Assembly: GCA_963932145.1 (NCBI GenBank)
Contig: OZ010578.1
Span: 15,816,111 to 15,880,110 of the forward strand
Reading direction: 5' to 3'
Source: Acanthosepion lycidas
Taxonomy: Eukaryota; Mollusca; Cephalopoda; Sepiida; Sepiidae
DNA: 64,000 nucleotides
Shown piece by piece: positions 33,256 to 43,419 of this stretch. Position numbers and translations under genes: made by a program. Below the pieces are notes generated by a model. It was not told the origin of the DNA. It did not search any database and worked only from the letters and a program-made list of their open reading frames with translations. Within the stretch, counting starts at the first letter, position 1. Each line of letters starts with the position of its first letter.

Positions 33256-33859
33256 TATCTGGAGAACTGCAGGTTGTGTCTAAGGTAGAGTCTTGGGTTT
33301 CATTTCCTGGGAGATTATTTCGTATTTCATTCGATATAGCGTCCACCTCATCCTCTGTCGCATTCCTTATTTCTACATTCGTCTCAATAGAGTTTGAGTG
33401 ATGGGTCATAGTATTTTGTCTTATATCTAATTTTATCTTATCTATTTCTGCCTTTGAGAGTCTGTTGTTTCGCATGATATCCCTACGGACATTAGCAAGC
33501 ATGTTTGGATTGAGGTTAGGTCTTATATCATTTCCCACCATATTTCTCCATATTGTGTATGTTTGATTGGTAGTGTTCTTTGCTGGGTTTTCGAGCGCAG
33601 TGAAGAAGGATGTCATAACTTGTCGATACTCTTCGCGGCTCCATTTCGTTCGTTTAATTTTTACTAGTCGATTTGGCATTGAGACACTTGGTCCAAAGTT
33701 GGCGATAATCCGGGTTTGGTGACCTAGTGTCTCTTCGTGTGTGGAAGAGTTTGTTCCAGTGACAGACTTTTCGACCTCAGACTGGTTTATCTCTGAGGGA
33801 CGCTGCCCTTGTTGTCCCGGTTGACGGTCGATCCGGTATGAGATATTATTCGTATTCAT
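33212..33859 (-). pseudogene. LINE copy B: N-terminal domain with Myb-like motif
   Basis: Open frame of 215 codons from ATG at 33859. After a low-complexity start (about 60 residues), the segment KRTKWSREEYRQVMTSFFTA...TYTIWRNMVG (residues about 68-105) has the spaced Trp/aromatic pattern of a Myb-type DNA-binding helix set. R2-group elements use such a domain to find their target. No classical N-terminal CCHH zinc finger was seen. It ends in a frameshift; the next domain continues in another frame from 33255. The Myb assignment is by pattern only. Confidence 0.7.
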
Positions 33860-34085
33860 TGAAATTGGTAGAGATGCGTTTTAACCTTGACCGCCAAGGG
33901 GTAATTTTGTTCAGATTACCAGCTTTAGGACGAGACTCGAAGAAGGTCCAAGAACAAGCCCAGATTTGAGATAGTGGGTTTATTAATATATCGAAGTTAG
34001 AATAGTTCATAACAGTGTATGGTATTCAGTTGGGTAGACAATACTAAGTTTTAACTTAGTATAAGTCCGAGTGACACCTCCAAGT

Positions 34086-34088
34086 GGG

Positions 34089-34158
<70 letters not shown>

Positions 34159-34160
34159 TT
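34086..34160. repeat. (TTA)n-(GTA)n tail of LINE copy C
   Basis: On the minus strand the LINE 3' end GAGAAATCAATAGAAATA is followed by TAC units and then TAA units. Two different trinucleotides in one tail suggest slippage or templated growth. Confidence 0.92.
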
Positions 34161-37100
34161 TCTATTGATTTCTCTGGTATACATATTTCCTCCCGGGTTT
34201 CCAACCATAGACCTAAAGTCAGAAATGGAATCATGATCAGGTTTGTCAAAAAAAAAAAAAAAAATACAAAAGTCATGATATCACAAACTTGTTACATAAA
34301 TAAAGCTCTTCATAACATGTGAGAATACAATATTTGTATTTCTTTAAGGCTTTCCCTCTCAGGGATCCCTTCAGTGAGTCAAGGGGTCTTTTCCATAAAC
34401 TAAGCGGTCTAACTACAAATAGATTTATCGATATCCGCATGTGCCACATTTTTTTAGATTTCCACTTAATTGAATTTTAATAGTTGTTCTAAAATATTCA
34501 AAGATACATTACAATCTGTCTGGACTGCCAAACCAATAAGATGGCATAATCATTTTTTTTGTGACATTTGAACCTGAAGTCTGAGCGATACGTTTAGATC
34601 ATTCCGTCTCTGTGTATTGTAAAATCACATAAAACTGTTCTATTTCTGTGACCGGATCTTGCATTTTCCTTTCCCTAAAAGTTGCAGATTTTCCAGTGCA
34701 GATATTGACCCTCTATATCATGACGAAATTTATATTCAGTTGGTGCCAAGAGTGTGCAACCGGATACAAGATGGTCTCTGTTCCTGAAGATACACAATTC
34801 TTTCAGTATGTCCGCTTGCTAACTCCTAGTTAGGAAGCGTTAACCCTGTGCAGCAAGAATAAAACCTTCGGTTTAAGGTTTTATCACTGCAATACGTAGC
34901 CACTTATAACTATGTGATTTGTCTACATCATCTTGTTAGGTACACTGAGAATATTGACCACGAAGAGGCTTAGATTGCATTTGCTTTTGCTTTCTTTTTT
35001 AGGTTCTTTGCGGCTGCATGATGTGTATTATGTTTTATATGCATTTCTTCAGCCACTTTAAAATCCATTTTGAAACTTTTGGTTTCATGTATTGCTGAGT
35101 ACAGTTTCTTATATGTTCTTTGACACAGATAATCATTCAGTTTTCTGTAGTGTTCAGGTTTCTTTGAAGGTTGATTGCTGTAGTTATTTTAGAGAAAGTA
35201 CTAGTTGAACTAATCATCTGCCTCCTTCGGATCTGGACATATACAGACGATCAACATCAACGTTGGGATGATGTATGAGATAGACAGGTAGAAGCTTTCT
35301 CGTTTTGGAGTCTATTCCTTAATGTCATCTATGGTCAAGTTAAGGAGGTTGAAACTTTATTGTACCACAGATAAAGCCAATGTGTTTATGGATGATATTC
35401 TCTTTAGTGAATTCAACTCTGTCTTTAACAGAAGACGCACACGTTTTAGTATCCTTTTCTTAATTTCTACTTTATTTGAGTATTCCGAGTTATAGGAATC
35501 ACATTTGCCTAATCCGAAAACCATACCTATGTCGTTACTGTAATAATTTAATGTATTGAGGAGAGCCGTCAACACATGGTCATTTCTGGTAACGAGTTTG
35601 GTATTACCCATGTAGTGTAGATGATTAAACTGTTAGATTTTTTACTCCTCAGTTCCCAAGAAAATGTTATTAAGGATAGGACAAACAGAAAGCGTGGCAG
35701 GGTGTCTAATTTAAAGATATCTCGTTGGATATTGAGGCGATTAGAACTAGTAGTACCTTTGTTGAGATTTCGGTATAATGCGATTTTCCATAATGCCATA
35801 TAATTTTAAGGATATTTAAACAATACAGAGGGAACTTTGTATATTTTCAAAGCCTTAACGATCCAGATGCATCACACACTATCCAAGGCTTTACGGTAAT
35901 CTATCCAAGCTGTACTATGATATCTACCTTTTCTTCAATTTTGCAGGAACCTTTTATTTATTAATAGTTGATATTCACAACATATGACCCTCTCCGACAT
36001 GCTTCCTGTTTCAAGGAAAGAATGTTGTTTTTACTGGGACAAAAGTAAGTAAAGCTCTCGACAGATCTGATCATTTTATATCTGGTACAAATATTCTTGG
36101 CCTATAATATTTTGGATAATCTGTTTCAACCGTAAGAGGTATATCTTACGTGATCAATTCTGAGACTTCTTTGTGGATATTAATTAGCACTGATATAGTT
36201 TGCGCAAGTGTGTTATGAATAATAGACCCCCCAATTTGTGTCCCCATTCATTTCACGGGTATTTCGATTTTAGCGATTTTGTTAGAGATTGCCTAACATT
36301 ATTTCCTTAATTGTTGAAATTTTATTTTGTAATTTAATTTCATATTTCTCTTTGATTTCCCTACTTTTGCGTGTTGAAAGATTGGTGTTTCTTGAGATCT
36401 CATCTAGTATCGATAATTCGCATCTGATTTCCTCAGCATTTCGCATTAATTTTACCTACCAAGGTGTCTTTTTTATTTGTTGTTTCAACTTGACATCAAA
36501 TTTCGGAGTAGCTGCTAAATCTGTTTAATATGTGATATTCTTTGCTTCTATGATACATTCCAACGGTCTGTTCATTAACAGTGTTTGCAATGTAGCGTTA
36601 TATGTTTATAATATACGTTTATATGTCATATTAATTTTGCTGACATTTGTGTGCGAGTTGCTGTGGGGATTATTTGAATGATATGATTTTTTGCTTAAGT
36701 GATTTCAACTCGGTTATTTTCTTGGAATTCTGTCCTAATGTCGTTTGTTTCATATTCGGTGACATAATATGCATCAGTGCAATTCTTTGTTTCATACCTA
36801 TATATTTATCCGTTTTATTTCTTGAGAGATTATTATTTCGTATCTCATTTATTTTAATTCTTACCACATCATCTTATGTCGGAGGGTTTATTTCCATTCT
36901 TACCTTGCTGTTTTAGTTATATGTTATTGTACTTTGTCTCATATTTAGTTTTATCTGGTTTATTTCTGTGTTAGAGAATCTTTTATTTCGGACAATGGCA
37001 AGCATACTCCGATCGAGATAGGCTTTTATTTTAGTTCCTACCATAATTCTCCATATTTGGGATATCTGAGACGTGATATCCTTTTGTGTATTTTTGAATG

Positions 37101-37420
37101 AGGGAGAAAAAGATGCCATGTTGATACTCTTAACGATATCTTTTTTTATTAATTGATTTGGCATTGAGTCACAAGGTTGGAGTTAATCTGATTTTGGCGA
37201 TAAGGTGTCTCATTGTTGTAGGAAGAGTTTGTTTCAGTTACAATTATTTTTGCCCCAGACTGTTTCTCCTCTGAAGTAAGCAGCTCGTGTTGACCTGGGT
37301 GAAGACCTTTCTGATATGAGTACTTTTGTAAGCATAGAGATTGTTGCTATTTTCTGCATTTTATCCTTGACTGACAAGGAGCAATTTTGCTCAAGATGAG
37401 TTACATTCAGATATCCAGGG
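34160..37420 (-). pseudogene. REL-endonuclease LINE copy C, old and decayed
   Basis: Same layout as copy B from the 3' UTR (34165-34330) to the 5' UTR block near 37380 (AGCAATTTTGCTCAAG against GGTAATTTTGTTCAGA in B). Remnants include a VVQ...LNSLKRISSINTLALSVVQ thumb piece at 35357-35611, NRLNIQRDIFKLDTLPRFLF (RT box B) near 35740, linker pieces near 36300-36500 and an N-terminal remnant near 36913-37164. Many stops, shifts and deletions make it about 3.26 kb against 3.9 kb. Its 3' tail lies only about 130 bp beyond the 5' end of copy B, head to tail in the same orientation. Confidence 0.85.
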
Positions 37421-37439
37421 TTCGCTGGGTCTTCACCTA

Positions 37440-37858
37440 GAACCTGAATTAATGGAGGGAACTTAGCGAAGTGGCAATGTTATTGACTATAATTTTAACA
37501 ATTTTTTTCCAATTTTCAATAGCCATTACAGGATGAAAGATCAGAGTGCGGTTTATATTGGAATTATCACAATAAAAAAATATTTAAAATAAAGTTAAAG
37601 AAATAAATTAAAAAATAATTAAATTAGATTAAAATAAAATTAAATAAAAATAAATATTTAATTCGATTTAATTGTATAAAAAATCACACAGCGTACATAT
37701 AAAATACAATAGAATCTACAGTGACTTCTACGACCAAAAGATGAAGACACAGTGGCAACGCCGATACGAGTGGTAATAATGTTTATTATGTAGGTCATCA
37801 CGCCCACGTTACATAGGAGTGGAAGGATCGCTAAGAAATTCTTAAGAACAAAAAAATA
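37440..37858. other. AT-rich spacer
   Basis: Irregular AAAATAAAATTAAAT repeats at 37565-37690. No gene recognised. The last 40 bases may belong to the PLE fragment that follows. Confidence 0.5.
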
Positions 37859-37859
37859 C

Positions 37860-38200
37860 CTATGGTTCCGCCATATGTGAGCACCTCTTAAATAACAGAG
37901 GGTGTGCGTCTAAATTTAGTGTCACCTAGTTCACTGTGTTGTCCCGGTCACAGACTTTATTTCACTTCAAGGGGCCTAGAGGCACTTTCTATCGGGTCCC
38001 GTAAGCAGCGTGAATGTTGGGGCTTGCTGTTATTTGTCTCTAGCTCTTGTGTTCATGTTTTGTCCTCCACATTTTCCTTTTCATTGCACATTTTCTAATA
38101 TTTTTATTTAAGTTAAATCTCCCATGGAGCCCTGAGAGCGGGAGCGAAACCGGTTGCTTCGTTTTTAATATGTCTAGTAATATTAAGCTTCACCCTTTTA
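37860..38200 (+). mobile_element. Penelope-like element, 3' fragment (broken)
   Basis: Plus-strand text YGSAICEH, SKFSVT, SRSQTLFHFK, LEALSI and RKQRECWGLLLF aligns in order with the C-terminus of the PLE at 39-40 kb (YGSSIADH, LNFSVNWF, SSHSLFHLKVLETLYI, KQRDCLLGLAV). A decayed hammerhead-like motif follows at about 38131-38160, in the place where the larger PLE also has one. It is a short broken fossil lacking RT and most of the endonuclease. It sits about 760 bp upstream of the larger PLE in the same orientation and belongs to a different subfamily. Confidence 0.75.
38128..38166 (+). ncRNA. Decayed hammerhead-like motif in PLE fragment
   Basis: CCTGAGAGCGGGAGC followed by GAAACCGGTTGC. 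The GC-GGGA-GC stem II and the self-complementary ACCGGT stem III are visible. The first core box is not a good match, so activity is unlikely. Confidence 0.4.
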
Positions 38201-38274
38201 TTTTTGTGATAAAATTTTGTACCTACAAAAATATAGAACAACAATTATTTAGAAATTTAAATATCCATTAATGA

Positions 38275-38810
38275 ATTGAATTCCTTATCATTTACAATCC
38301 GTAAACAATTATATAGATCACACTAGAACATGTTTGTCAAGAAGACTTGCAGTATATCTTTCTGATCATAGCTCAATTAGGTTTCATTTAAATACTCATG
38401 GGCTTGAACCTAATCGTGATATACTTGTTGATAACACAAATATAACAGCATGCTCAACACGTAAAAAATGTCAAAAATAATGGTAGCTTTACTAATAAAA
38501 AAATACCACTCAATAATATCAACTATGAACATGGATACAATATCTTGAGTGTGTTTTGAAAATGAAAACATTATATAAATACATACATACAGCAATCTAT
38601 TTCATGTTAACAGTTAATATATTTCAAACTTTTAAATGACTAAATGAATAGCTGAACGCGCTAGGGTAAAAAGAACAATTGGTAGATTTTGTATAATTTA
38701 TGTACCGAAATGAGCAATATTATAAAATCACATGAGGAAGTGTCTAAAAAAATAAATCGAAACACGTTCTCATATTCAATTAAACCTGCATGAAAGAAGG
38801 ATTGCTGCCT
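38275..38810. other. AT-rich non-coding spacer
   Basis: Nothing recognised between the two PLE remnants. Confidence 0.5.
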
Positions 38811-38813
38811 AAA

Positions 38814-38838
38814 TACACACACATACACACACACACAG

Positions 38839-38911
<73 letters not shown>
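38814..38911. repeat. (CA)n-(TA)n compound microsatellite
   Basis: CA tract of about 36 bases and TA tract of about 60 bases, ending about 30 bases before the PLE inverted end. Confidence 0.96.
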
Positions 38912-38913
<2 letters not shown>

Positions 38914-39004
38914 AATAAATTTGAAACGGTACAGAAGCGTATTAAGGCATTAAAAACAAGAAATTTTATATTATGGACCATGATAGATTTAAAATGAAAA
39001 CAAA

Positions 39005-39052
39005 CACCAGTCGACCGGTTTCTCTTCACGTGTGTGCCTTTATCGGAGGCTA
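39005..39052 (-). ncRNA. Decayed hammerhead-like motif at PLE left end
   Basis: On the minus strand, CCGATAAAGGC...GAAACCGGTCGACTGG. The GAAA and ACCGGTC parts match the right end; the first box has drifted from CUGANGA. Confidence 0.42.
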
Positions 39053-39528
39053 TTGATATTTGCAGCGATATGTTATATCGTAGTAATTTGACTCTTCCTA
39101 ATATACCTGAAGAAGTGTTCGTTGAACTCATGAAATTTGCCACCATGTTCGTCGATTTTAGTTTCGACAATATCATGTATCGGCAGATCGATGGTGTAGC
39201 GATGGGTTCCCCCTTGGGTCCCGTGTTGGCTAATATCTTTGTGGGTTTTTATGAAGAAAGCCTTATGTTAAGTTCTGTCCGACCCAAGGTTTACTTTCGG
39301 TATGTGGATGGCACTTTTTGTGTGTTCAGCCACGAATCGGAAGTTGATCAATTTTTTTCCCTACTCAACAGTGTTCATCCTGCCCTTAAATTCACAGTAG
39401 ATAAGGAGTTCAATGGTTCATTGCCCTTCTTAGATGTTCTTGTTCAAAGAACTCCTTCCTCGTTTATCACATCAGTTTACAGGAAGTCTACATTTACTGG
39501 ATTATATACTCGATGGGACTCCTTTTGA
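39034..39528 (+). pseudogene. PLE reverse transcriptase part (broken)
   Basis: Text typical of PLE RT: MYRQIDGVAMGSPLGPVLAN (RT box B, about 39175-39235), the catalytic region YFRYVDGTF near 39295, FTVDKEFNGSLPFLDVLV and SVYRKSTFTGLYTRW. The order and spacing are those of Penelope-like RTs and differ from the LINEs in this window. The fingers upstream of box A are absent. Confidence 0.88.
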
Positions 39529-39540
39529 CAAAAGATTAAT

Positions 39541-40239
39541 TTGATTAGGACCCTGCCACATAGGGCCCTAATGATTTGTTCGGATGACACTTTGAAACAT
39601 GAAATCAGTTGCTTAACTGAGATTTTTGTGAACAATGGTTATCCGTTGAACATTGTTCACTCAGTTTTTCGAGATGAAACTGCCAGGTTTAACAAAATTA
39701 AACCTGCTTCAGTGGGTAAATGTTCGGTCTATCTTCGTTTGCCGTGGTTGGGTAGCATTAGTGAATCCTTCGCCAAGCGTATTTCATGGAGTTCACATCA
39801 CTGTTATTTTGCAGCCAATGTTCGTGTTGTCTTTCAAACTAAGTCCGTACTTTCATCTATGTGTAAAGACGTTCTACCCCCCCACCATATTAACTCTGTT
39901 ATTTATCATTTCAAATGTAGTTGTGGATGCGACTACATAGGTAGAACGACACAACGGTTGGACGTTAGAATTAAACTACACGTATCTGCTATAATACTGA
40001 ATAAAAAATTTTCTTTGGGTGATACCATTCGTAACACGTATGGGTCTTCGATTGCGGATCACTTTATAAAGAATCCTACATGTGCGTTGAATTTCAGTGT
40101 GAACTGGTTTTCTGTTTTGGCCAGTTCGCACTCTCTATTCCATCTTAAGGTGTTAGAGACGCTTTACATCAGGTTCAGGCAACCTACTCTTTGTAAACAA
40201 AGAGATTGTTTGCTGGGACTTGCTGTGCTGCGTTTCTAG
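39541..40239 (+). pseudogene. PLE connector and GIY-YIG endonuclease part
   Basis: The connector (SCLTEIFVNNGYPLNIV, YLRLPWLGSISESFAKRI) leads to VIYHFKCSCGCDYIGRTTQRLDVRIKLH (about 39895-39980). This is the GIY-YIG start with its CxC pair and the YIGRT signature with conserved Arg downstream. IADHFIKNPTCALNF and LETLYIRFRQPTLCKQRD close it, ending at about 40239. The nuclease nicks DNA to prime reverse transcription. Confidence 0.88.
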
Positions 40240-40339
40240 CATCTTGGTTGGTATAACTTTTATAATAATTTATTTCTTCCTGTCCAATCATTCATGTCAT
40301 GCATAACAGACTTCTTTTCTTTTCCTCATAATTTCCCCG

Positions 40340-40385
40340 TTAACAGTTCTGATGAGAGGGGACGAAACCGGTCGACGTGTGTTTG
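40340..40385 (+). ncRNA. Hammerhead ribozyme-like motif at PLE right end (candidate)
   Basis: CTGATGA (40349-40355) equals the hammerhead core box. GAAA lies at 40364-40367 and ACCGGT-C supplies a self-complementary stem III and the GTC cleavage triplet (40373). Such self-complementary stem III sequences are known from PLE hammerheads, which may act as dimers. Stem II (40356-40363) is weak. Confidence 0.55.
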
Positions 40386-40440
40386 TTTTTATTTTAAATC
40401 TATCATGGTCCATAATATAAAATTTCTTGTTTTTAATGCC

Positions 40441-40443
<3 letters not shown>

Positions 40444-40497
<54 letters not shown>

Positions 40498-40515
40498 TGT
40501 ATGTGTGTGTGTATA
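40444..40515. repeat. (TA)n-(TG) microsatellite
   Basis: Starts at the last base of the PLE right end. Confidence 0.96.
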
Positions 40516-40714
40516 TATTAAGAATTATACATAATATTATACATTAATTGCACAGCTAGTTTCATGCCAAAGTAATTTTCAAGTGCTGGGATTATTATAT
40601 TTATTTTTATATATATTTTTAGCTGACACCTTTTTTTTAATTTTCTGTTTCTCGCGAGAAATATTATTGTTGAAGTGGGACATTTTTGGGACTTAAAATA
40701 TTTAAAAAAATTGT

Positions 40715-40839
40715 AGTTCAATTTTAAATTTGAATTTAAGCCCACATTAACATTTAAAATGGAAAGTAAGTTGGGAATTAATAAATATAAATTCCAAATT
40801 TGATAGACGCTGGTATTGAAAGCGTAAGTAAACAATATG

Positions 40840-40890
<51 letters not shown>

Positions 40891-41360
40891 ATAATAATAA
40901 TAATAATAATACCTAAAGATAATTATTTAAAATAAAATAAGAAAATTAGAAACGAAACTAAAATGAAATAAGAGTCTTAAATAGGAACATATAAATATGT
41001 AAATATGTTAAATACCTAAATGAATAGTGGTCTGTTTTAAATTTGAAGTTTGGCCCAGAACATCATTTAAGATAGAAAATAAGGTTGTAAATAATAAATA
41101 TATATTCAAAATTAAAGAAACGTTTGTTTAGCAAATGAAAGTGATGTCATAAAATCAAAGGGGTTAATTCTGTTTTTCCTGTCATCAATAGTGTAATTAA
41201 TAATATTATTAATATTAACATTCATAAGATAAATAAAAAAAGTACTTATATTAGTAATAAAATATGCCTTGATAATTAAGATAAAATAAGCAAATATAAA
41301 ATAAAATTAAAGCCGTAAATTGAAACCTATAAATATGGAAATAAGTAAATAAATAATTGA
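40715..41360. repeat. Diverged tandem duplication, AT-rich
   Basis: TTTTAAATTTGAATTTAAGC... (40715-40800) aligns with TTTTAAATTTGAAGTTTGGC... (41035-41115), and the following AAAATAAAATAAGAAAATTA region (40920-41015) aligns with 41270-41355. The unit is about 320-350 bp. Copy 1 contains a compound (ACT)n-(AAT)n microsatellite at about 40842-40910 that copy 2 lacks. Confidence 0.65.
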
Positions 41361-41675
41361 GTGAATGTATGAATAATTAAGACAAATAAATGAATGATAG
41401 AATAAAACTAATTAATGGAAATAGATGAGTAAAGAAACACTTTTCTAATAGTAAGAGTAAATGTAAAAGAAATAGACAACAAACAAAGCAAAAATAAAAA
41501 TAATAGATATATACCAAAATTGATAGTAATAAGATAAGGAAAGAATAAAATGAGAAAAATTTTAAATGTGTAATCGTCTAAAATTGAAAATAGTTGTAGA
41601 ATAAAGATAGCCAGAGAGAAAAGTAAAAATATAAAAATACTGAAATCAATACTAGTAAATATGGACGCCTCGTAC
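41361..41675. other. AT-rich stretch, possibly a third repeat unit
   Basis: A-rich irregular sequence similar in composition to the preceding duplication. Alignment is not secure by eye. Confidence 0.35.
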
Positions 41676-41683
41676 GGCTGGAC

Positions 41684-42720
41684 CAGTTGTTTTCAAACTA
41701 TGGTCCCCAGTCCGCAGTGGGTCCGCAAGGACAAGATAGGGGGTCCGTGGATAGCAAAGACTTTTTTATGGGTGACATGCAACTTATAAGAAATTCAAAT
41801 ATCTTATTTATTCATGACAAAATCGAAGTCTTTAAGAAAAAACTGAATATATGGACTGCAAAAGTTAGTAAGAAAATTTTAGATATGTTCCCTACACTGG
41901 ACGAATATCTCAGCAACAATGGTTCAATTAATGTTGATTTGATAATTGTAGATGTTAAACGACATTTAATATCACTTGCTGAACATTTTGACAAATATTT
42001 ATCGAAAGATATTCCTGATAATACTGAAAATTTTGACTGGATTAGAAACCCGTTTAATGTTGAAATAGCTAATAGTATGCTCACAGGAAATGAACTGGAA
42101 GAACTGGCGGAAATTTCATGCGACATAACTTTAAAAATCAGTTTTTAGCAGCAACAACTTTCGAAATTCTGGCTCACAGTACCCTCCGAGTATCCATTGT
42201 TATCTCGAAAGGCAGTTAAGATTTTGTTTCCGTTTGCAAAACATATTTATGCGAAGCAGGATTTTCGGCACTAACCAATCTGAAAAGCAAATACAGATCC
42301 AGACTTGCTCCAGAAAGTGACTTACGTGTAAGTTTATCAGTAATTTCGCCAATAATTGACTGTTTGTGCAAAGCCAAACAAGCACATCCTTCTCACTGTG
42401 TATTAAAAAATCCTGTGTGTGTAATTGACAATAAAACTATTTGTTAAATACTATTACTGTTTTCATTTACATGTAAAATTAATATTTTAATATAGCATAA
42501 TTCAATTTTGTTATATTTTGCAGAAACATGCAGCATTAATTTATTTGAACACTTATGTCTAAAGTAAGCTTTAAACCAGCTTTTATTGCATTAATGCAAA
42601 ATTATATGTTATATTCTGCAAATATTTATGTATAAATTTCATAAGCGTTTATAAGGGGCCCCCTAACGTAAAGCCTGAAATATAAACGGGTCCGCAAGAC
42701 AAAAAGTTTGAAAACCGCTG
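41684..42720 (+). mobile_element. hAT transposon, internal deletion derivative
   Basis: Terminal inverted repeats CAGTTGTTTTCAAACT (left) and CAGCGGTTTTCAAACT (right, reversed), flanked by GGCTGGAC (41676-41683) and GCCTAGAC (42721-42728), an 8-bp target duplication with two mismatches as expected for hAT. The interior encodes the last third of a ZBED5/SCAND3-type hAT transposase. FHDKI..FKKKLxIW lies near 41810, NFDWIRNPFNVEI near 42030, and LCEAGFSALTNLKSKYRSRL (hAT dimerisation domain) near 42250-42310. The BED finger and catalytic core are deleted. A full element would be 3-4 kb. Confidence 0.92.
41815..42440 (+). pseudogene. hAT transposase C-terminal part (ZBED5/SCAND3-like)
   Basis: Frame 1 reads from about 41815 to 42148 (ending ISCDITLKISF), then the frame shifts and continues FLAATTFEILAHS...VCKTYLCEAGFSALTNLKSKYRSRLAPESDLRVSLSVISPIIDCLCKAKQAHPSH to about 42405. 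The CEAxFSxxxxxKxxxRxRL block is the hallmark of the hAT C-terminal dimerisation region. At least two shifts are present. Confidence 0.88.
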
Positions 42721-42914
42721 GCCTAGACTATAATAATCTGAGTCAACATGTTGAAGTAGGAATTTGGACCGAGCTAGGCAGGTGTTATTAAAACTCACTT
42801 CTATTATTTAAGAGGTTAGGATATTTAAATATATTTTCAGGATTAAATAAGTTACATTTATTTCCTTTCGCACTGGAGGCCTTATATTATTTCCAATATA
42901 AATATATACCTAAC

Positions 42915-43051
<137 letters not shown>

Positions 43052-43184
43052 ATGTGTATGTATAGATCAAAATAAATCTGATAAGAAATAATGAGCTCTT
43101 GTGAAATGAAAAGGAGAGACTAACTCCTGCATAAATAAAATCACTGGTTGGAATTATGTCATTGATTAATCTGGGCGAATAGGC

Positions 43185-43419
43185 TTTGAATGTTCAGTCT
43201 GTGTGTATCGTGTAGTCCCATAAAATTATTACAGCTCCTATCTCCGTGACCGGGTGTGGGGGGGTGTTCATTTATGGCAGTTTCTTTTCCGTAGATGTTG
43301 CAGATTTTTCAGTTCAGTTCTTGGCCCATTCTATCATGCCGTGTTTTATATTCAGTTGGTGCCAATACCACGCGACCTCATAAAAGATGTTCAATTGTTT
43401 CTGGATATTTATCACATAA
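43185..43419 (-). pseudogene. REL-endonuclease LINE fragment D1 (subfamily 1)
   Basis: A 235-bp piece that matches copy B from the endonuclease (TILWDYTIHTD-like, plus strand GTGTATCGTGTAGTCCCATA) to just after the CCHC region, ending at TTTATCACATAATTATTAC, where B continues GTTTATCACAGAATCTGC. The tail of copy D2 begins exactly there, so D2 probably inserted into D1. Confidence 0.8.

Larger units (their letters stand above)
30073..33950 (-). mobile_element. REL-endonuclease LINE copy B, nearly full length
   Basis: About 3.9-kb non-LTR retrotransposon of the R2/R4/Hero/NeSL-like group (family inferred from its restriction-like endonuclease). In minus-strand order: 5' UTR (about 33950-33860), N-terminal Myb-like region, RT fingers and palm, thumb, CCHC knuckle, PD..D endonuclease, 3' UTR with a hairpin (30138-30154) and a short A-rich/TAA tail near 30073-30095. 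It is broken by at least two frameshifts and several stops in the first two thirds. The last 1.8 kb (32019-30214) stays in one frame with only two stops. It is the best preserved copy in the window. No target duplication was recognised. Confidence 0.9.
38942..40443 (+). mobile_element. Penelope-like element with inverted ends (broken)
   Basis: A retroelement of about 1.5 kb whose ends are inverted repeats of about 80 bp (38942-39023 and 40364-40443). They share, among other words, ATTATGGACCATGATAGATT and GTCGACCGGTTTC with their complements. Between them lie a reverse transcriptase part and a GIY-YIG endonuclease part. TA arrays flank both sides. PLEs use an RT related to telomerase and typically carry such end repeats with hammerhead ribozymes. 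The N-terminal part of the protein is missing and the coding region is broken. It appears to be a dead, moderately old copy. Confidence 0.9.

Noticed and set aside
32156-33283. Plus-strand frames of 81-171 codons
   Set aside because: Shadows of the minus-strand LINE copy B coding region.
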